Shown: piece after piece, positions 6,429-8,417 of the stretch
How the letters are laid out: every line of letters begins with the position of its first letter
Position numbering within the stretch: the stretch's first letter is position 1
Assembly: GCA_938003575.1 (NCBI GenBank)
Contig: CALKYG010000496.1
Coordinates: forward strand, 1-8,417
DNA: 8,417 nucleotides
Origin: an uncultured Alphaproteobacteria bacterium
Lineage (GTDB): Bacteria > Pseudomonadota > Alphaproteobacteria > Caulobacterales > Parvularculaceae
Reading direction: 5' to 3'
Program-made: the position numbers and the translations under genes
Notes under the pieces: model-generated
Seen by the model: only the letters and a program-made list of their open reading frames with translations
Databases searched by the model: none
What the model was told of the DNA's origin: nothing

Positions 6429-6442
6429 TGCAAAAATTTGCA
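6429..6442. promoter_or_regulatory. 14-base palindrome at the pdhB ribosome binding site (candidate operator)
   Basis: TGCAAA-AA-TTTGCA (6429-6442) is a perfect inverted repeat whose last base is the first A of the ribosome binding site AAGGAAA (6442-6448), 11 bases before the pdhB ATG. The TTTGCA half-site resembles the TTTGCAAA elements bound by regulators of the ScfR group (PccR, RamB) that control acyl-CoA metabolism. That link is from memory and is inference only. Confidence 0.4.
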
Positions 6443-6452
6443 AGGAAATTCA

Positions 6453-7820
6453 ATGCCGACCTCCATCCTGATGCCCGCACTGTCCCCGACCATGGAAGAA
6501 GGCACGCTTACCAAATGGACTGTGAAGGAGGGGGACAAGATTTCCGCCGGCGATGTCATCGCCGAGATCGAGACCGACAAGGCAACGATGGAAGTGGAAG
6601 CCGTCGATGACGGCATCCTCGGAAAAATACTTGTCCCGGCGGGCACGGAGAATGTGAAGGTAAACACCGAGATCGCCGTTCTCGTCGATGGAGGCGAAGG
6701 CGCCAGCGAAGCGCCGGCGAAAGGCAACGGCGCCGCCGGCGCGCCGAGCGCCCCAAAGGCGAGATCGCCGGAGGCGGCCGCCGCGCCGCGTTTTGTCACA
6801 GCCCTGGCCGACCCCGGCCTTCCCGCTGATGTCGAAATGGTGCCGACGACAATCCGCGACGCTCTGCGCGACGCGATGGCGGAAGAAATGCGTCGCGATC
6901 CTGACGTTTTCCTTATGGGCGAGGAAGTTGCGCAATACCAGGGCGCATACAAAGTCTCACGCGGGCTATTGGATGAATTCGGGCCTGAGCGCGTCATTGA
7001 TACGCCGATCACTGAATATGGCTTCGCGGGCCTTGGCGTCGGCGCAGCGTTCGCGGGTTTGAAGCCGATCGTGGAATTCATGACATGGAACTTTGCGATG
7101 CAGGCGATCGACCACATTATCAACTCCGCGGCGAAGACGCGCTACATGTCCGGCGGCCAGATGGGATCGCCGATCGTCTTTCGCGGGCCGAACGCCGCCG
7201 CGTCGCGCGTCGCCGCACAGCATTCGCAGGATTTCGCCGCTTGGTATGCGAATATTCCGGGCCTCATCGTCATCGCACCCTATTCGGCGGCGGATGCGAA
7301 GGGACTTCTGAAAGCGGCGATTCGGGATCCAAACCCCGTCGTTTTCCTGGAGCATGAGCTTCTCTATGGCGATACGATGGACGTACCGAAGGTTGACGAC
7401 TGGGTTATTCCCATCGGCAAGGCGAAGATTGCGCGCGAGGGCGCGGATGTCACGATCGTTTCTTATTCACGCGGCGTCAAATTCTCGCTCGAAGCGGCGG
7501 CGAAGCTCGAAGAAGAGGGAGTCTCCGCCGAGGTGGTCGACCTTCGCACGCTGCGCCCGATGGACACCGCGACTGTCATCGAGTCGGTAAAGAAAACGAA
7601 CCGCATCGTCACCGTCGAAGAGGGCTGGGCTCCCTGCGGCGTCGGCGCCGAAATCGGCTGGCAGGTTACATATCACGCTTTCGATTATCTCGATGCGCCG
7701 CCAGCTCGCGTCACGCAGGAAGATGTGCCGCTCCCTTACGCGGCGAATCTCGAAGCCTTGAGCCTTCCGAACGCGGACAAGATAGTCGCCGCCGTAAAAA
7801 CTGTGATGTACAGGGAATAG
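6453..7820 (+). CDS. pdhB: Pyruvate dehydrogenase E1 component, beta subunit, with N-terminal lipoyl domain
   Basis: This subunit pairs with E1 alpha (PdhA) to decarboxylate pyruvate with thiamine diphosphate and to acetylate lipoyl groups in the cytoplasmic pyruvate dehydrogenase complex. Residues 1-78 form a lipoyl domain, with Lys43 in [12 protein letters not shown] as the lipoylation site. A mobile Ala/Pro/Gly linker (about 82-117) follows. The E1 beta part runs from about 128 to 455: [11 protein letters not shown], then [20 protein letters not shown] with the cofactor-contacting Glu157/Glu158, [32 protein letters not shown] and the C-terminal [14 protein letters not shown]. The length of 455 fits lipoyl-bearing PdhB of alphaproteobacteria. 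ATG 6453 is chosen because the lipoyl domain starts there and AAGGAAA lies at 6442-6448; an upstream in-frame start at 6405 adds 16 residues unlike the family. pdhC follows after 6 bases. No pdhA is present upstream, which is unusual. Confidence 0.97.
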   Translation: MPTSILMPALSPTMEEGTLTKWTVKEGDKISAGDVIAEIETDKATMEVEAVDDGILGKILVPAGTENVKVNTEIAVLVDGGEGASEAPAKGNGAAGAPSAPKARSPEAAAAPRFVTALADPGLPADVEMVPTTIRDALRDAMAEEMRRDPDVFLMGEEVAQYQGAYKVSRGLLDEFGPERVIDTPITEYGFAGLGVGAAFAGLKPIVEFMTWNFAMQAIDHIINSAAKTRYMSGGQMGSPIVFRGPNAAASRVAAQHSQDFAAWYANIPGLIVIAPYSAADAKGLLKAAIRDPNPVVFLEHELLYGDTMDVPKVDDWVIPIGKAKIAREGADVTIVSYSRGVKFSLEAAAKLEEEGVSAEVVDLRTLRPMDTATVIESVKKTNRIVTVEEGWAPCGVGAEIGWQVTYHAFDYLDAPPARVTQEDVPLPYAANLEALSLPNADKIVAAVKTVMYRE

Positions 7821-7826
7821 CAGGCC

Positions 7827-8417
7827 ATGCCGACGCCGATTCTGATGCCCGCGCTCTCTCCGACGATGGAGGAAGGTACGCTCGCCAGCTGGAAGATAAA
7901 GGAAGGCGACAAGGTTTCCTCAGGCGACGTCATCGCGGAGATCGAAACCGATAAGGCGACGATGGAGGTGGAAGCCGTTGATGAGGGAATCGTCGGCAAG
8001 ATCGTCGTGCCGGCGGGTACGGAGAACGTGAAAGTCAACGCGACAATCGCGATCCTGCTCGGCGACGGAGAGAGCGCCGCCGACATCGGCAAAACGGCCC
8101 CCGCGCCGGCCGTCAAGGCGAACGCGCCTGAAAGCATGAGCGTCGCGGAGCCCTCCAGGCCGGCAGCGACGCCGACCCAGAATGCGGCGGCTAATTCATC
8201 CGCCAGCCGCCGCGTTCTTGCATCGCCGCTCGCCAAGCGGCTCGCGAAGAACGCCGGAATTGACCTCGCCGCGCTTTCGGGCAGCGGGCCGCACGGCCGC
8301 ATTGTCAAACGAGATATCGAAGAAGCCAAGAAAGGCGGCGCAATGAAAGCGGCGGGTGCAGCCGCCGCCGCGATGGCTCCGTCGCCGGCGTCGGTCGACC
8401 CGCGGCTTTACCCGGCT
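7827..8417 (+). CDS. pdhC: Pyruvate dehydrogenase E2 (dihydrolipoamide acetyltransferase), 5' part, truncated by right edge
   Basis: E2 forms the core of the pyruvate dehydrogenase complex and passes the acetyl group from lipoyllysine to CoA. The 197 visible codons hold a lipoyl domain (1-78) with Lys43 in [12 protein letters not shown], an Ala/Pro linker (about 83-127), and the peripheral subunit-binding domain (about 128-166), RRVLASPLAKRLAKNAGIDLAALSGSGPHGRIVKRDI, which holds E1 or E3. An Ala/Pro linker (168-190) then leads into DPRLYPA at the window end. The catalytic domain is not visible, so other 2-oxoacid E2 types are not formally excluded, but the PdhB neighbour and the [17 protein letters not shown] start make pyruvate dehydrogenase by far the likeliest. 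The ATG lies 6 bases after the pdhB stop, with a modest CAGG ribosome binding site, so the two genes share one transcript. Confidence 0.96.
   Translation, partial: MPTPILMPALSPTMEEGTLASWKIKEGDKVSSGDVIAEIETDKATMEVEAVDEGIVGKIVVPAGTENVKVNATIAILLGDGESAADIGKTAPAPAVKANAPESMSVAEPSRPAATPTQNAAANSSASRRVLASPLAKRLAKNAGIDLAALSGSGPHGRIVKRDIEEAKKGGAMKAAGAAAAAMAPSPASVDPRLYPA

Noticed and set aside
6328..6452. Remnant of pdhA upstream of pdhB
   Set aside because: No frame in this stretch shows E1 alpha motifs, and the few residues before the pdhB start do not resemble the C-terminus of PdhA.
2773..6452. A mobile element or defence island explaining the accessory patch
   Set aside because: I found no transposase, integrase, terminal inverted repeats, target-site duplication, CRISPR repeats, toxin-antitoxin pair or defence domain; codon use looks like that of the neighbours.
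6359..7123. Minus-strand open frame of 254 codons opposite pdhB
   Set aside because: It is antisense to the highly conserved lipoyl and E1 beta coding region and has low-complexity Ser/Pro/Ala composition.
7736..8329. Minus-strand open frame of 197 codons opposite pdhC
   Set aside because: It is the mirror of the conserved lipoyl and subunit-binding domains and repeats the composition of the shadow frame opposite pdhB.

Overview
The window looks like chromosomal DNA of an alphaproteobacterium. The G+C content is moderately high by eye. SecG has the alphaproteobacterial form with a long acidic tail. The pyruvate dehydrogenase E1 beta subunit carries its own N-terminal lipoyl domain, an arrangement typical of Alphaproteobacteria. 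A DOMON-like protein and a DUF6134 protein fit the same group. I cannot place it to genus with confidence; a marine lineage such as Parvularculales or Hyphomonadales is only a guess.

Layout from left to right. Bases 1-402 hold the 5' part of a minus-strand DOMON-like gene that runs off the left edge. A divergent intergenic stretch (403-556) leads to secG (557-1021) and pyrG (1141-2772), two housekeeping genes on the plus strand. Next comes a patch of small genes of poorly known function: an exported coiled-coil protein (2942-3466, +), a strong terminator hairpin (3487-3519), a DUF423-like membrane protein (3543-3899, -), an exported metallo-beta-lactamase-fold hydrolase (4035-5099, +), a DUF1330 protein (5246-5662, +) and an exported DUF6134 protein (5659-6327, -). 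The right end holds pdhB (6453-7820) and the first 197 codons of pdhC (7827 onward), the E1 beta and E2 subunits of the pyruvate dehydrogenase complex, on the plus strand.

How the genes work together. PdhB and PdhC form one operon with a 6-base gap and act in one complex. SecG (protein export) and PyrG (CTP synthesis) are neighbours by conserved gene order rather than by shared function. In many alphaproteobacteria pyrG is followed by kdsA, eno, an ftsB-like gene and pdhA before pdhB. Here those genes are absent between pyrG and pdhB, and the small-gene patch lies in their place. Three of the patch proteins appear to be exported or anchored through a signal sequence and one is an integral membrane protein, but I see no evidence that they form one system.

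The regulatory signals most worth a look are two. One is a perfect inverted repeat surrounding the predicted -10 element of the DUF423-like gene. The other is a 14-base palindrome touching the ribosome binding site of pdhB. I found no CRISPR array, insertion sequence, tRNA, rRNA or recognisable defence system.
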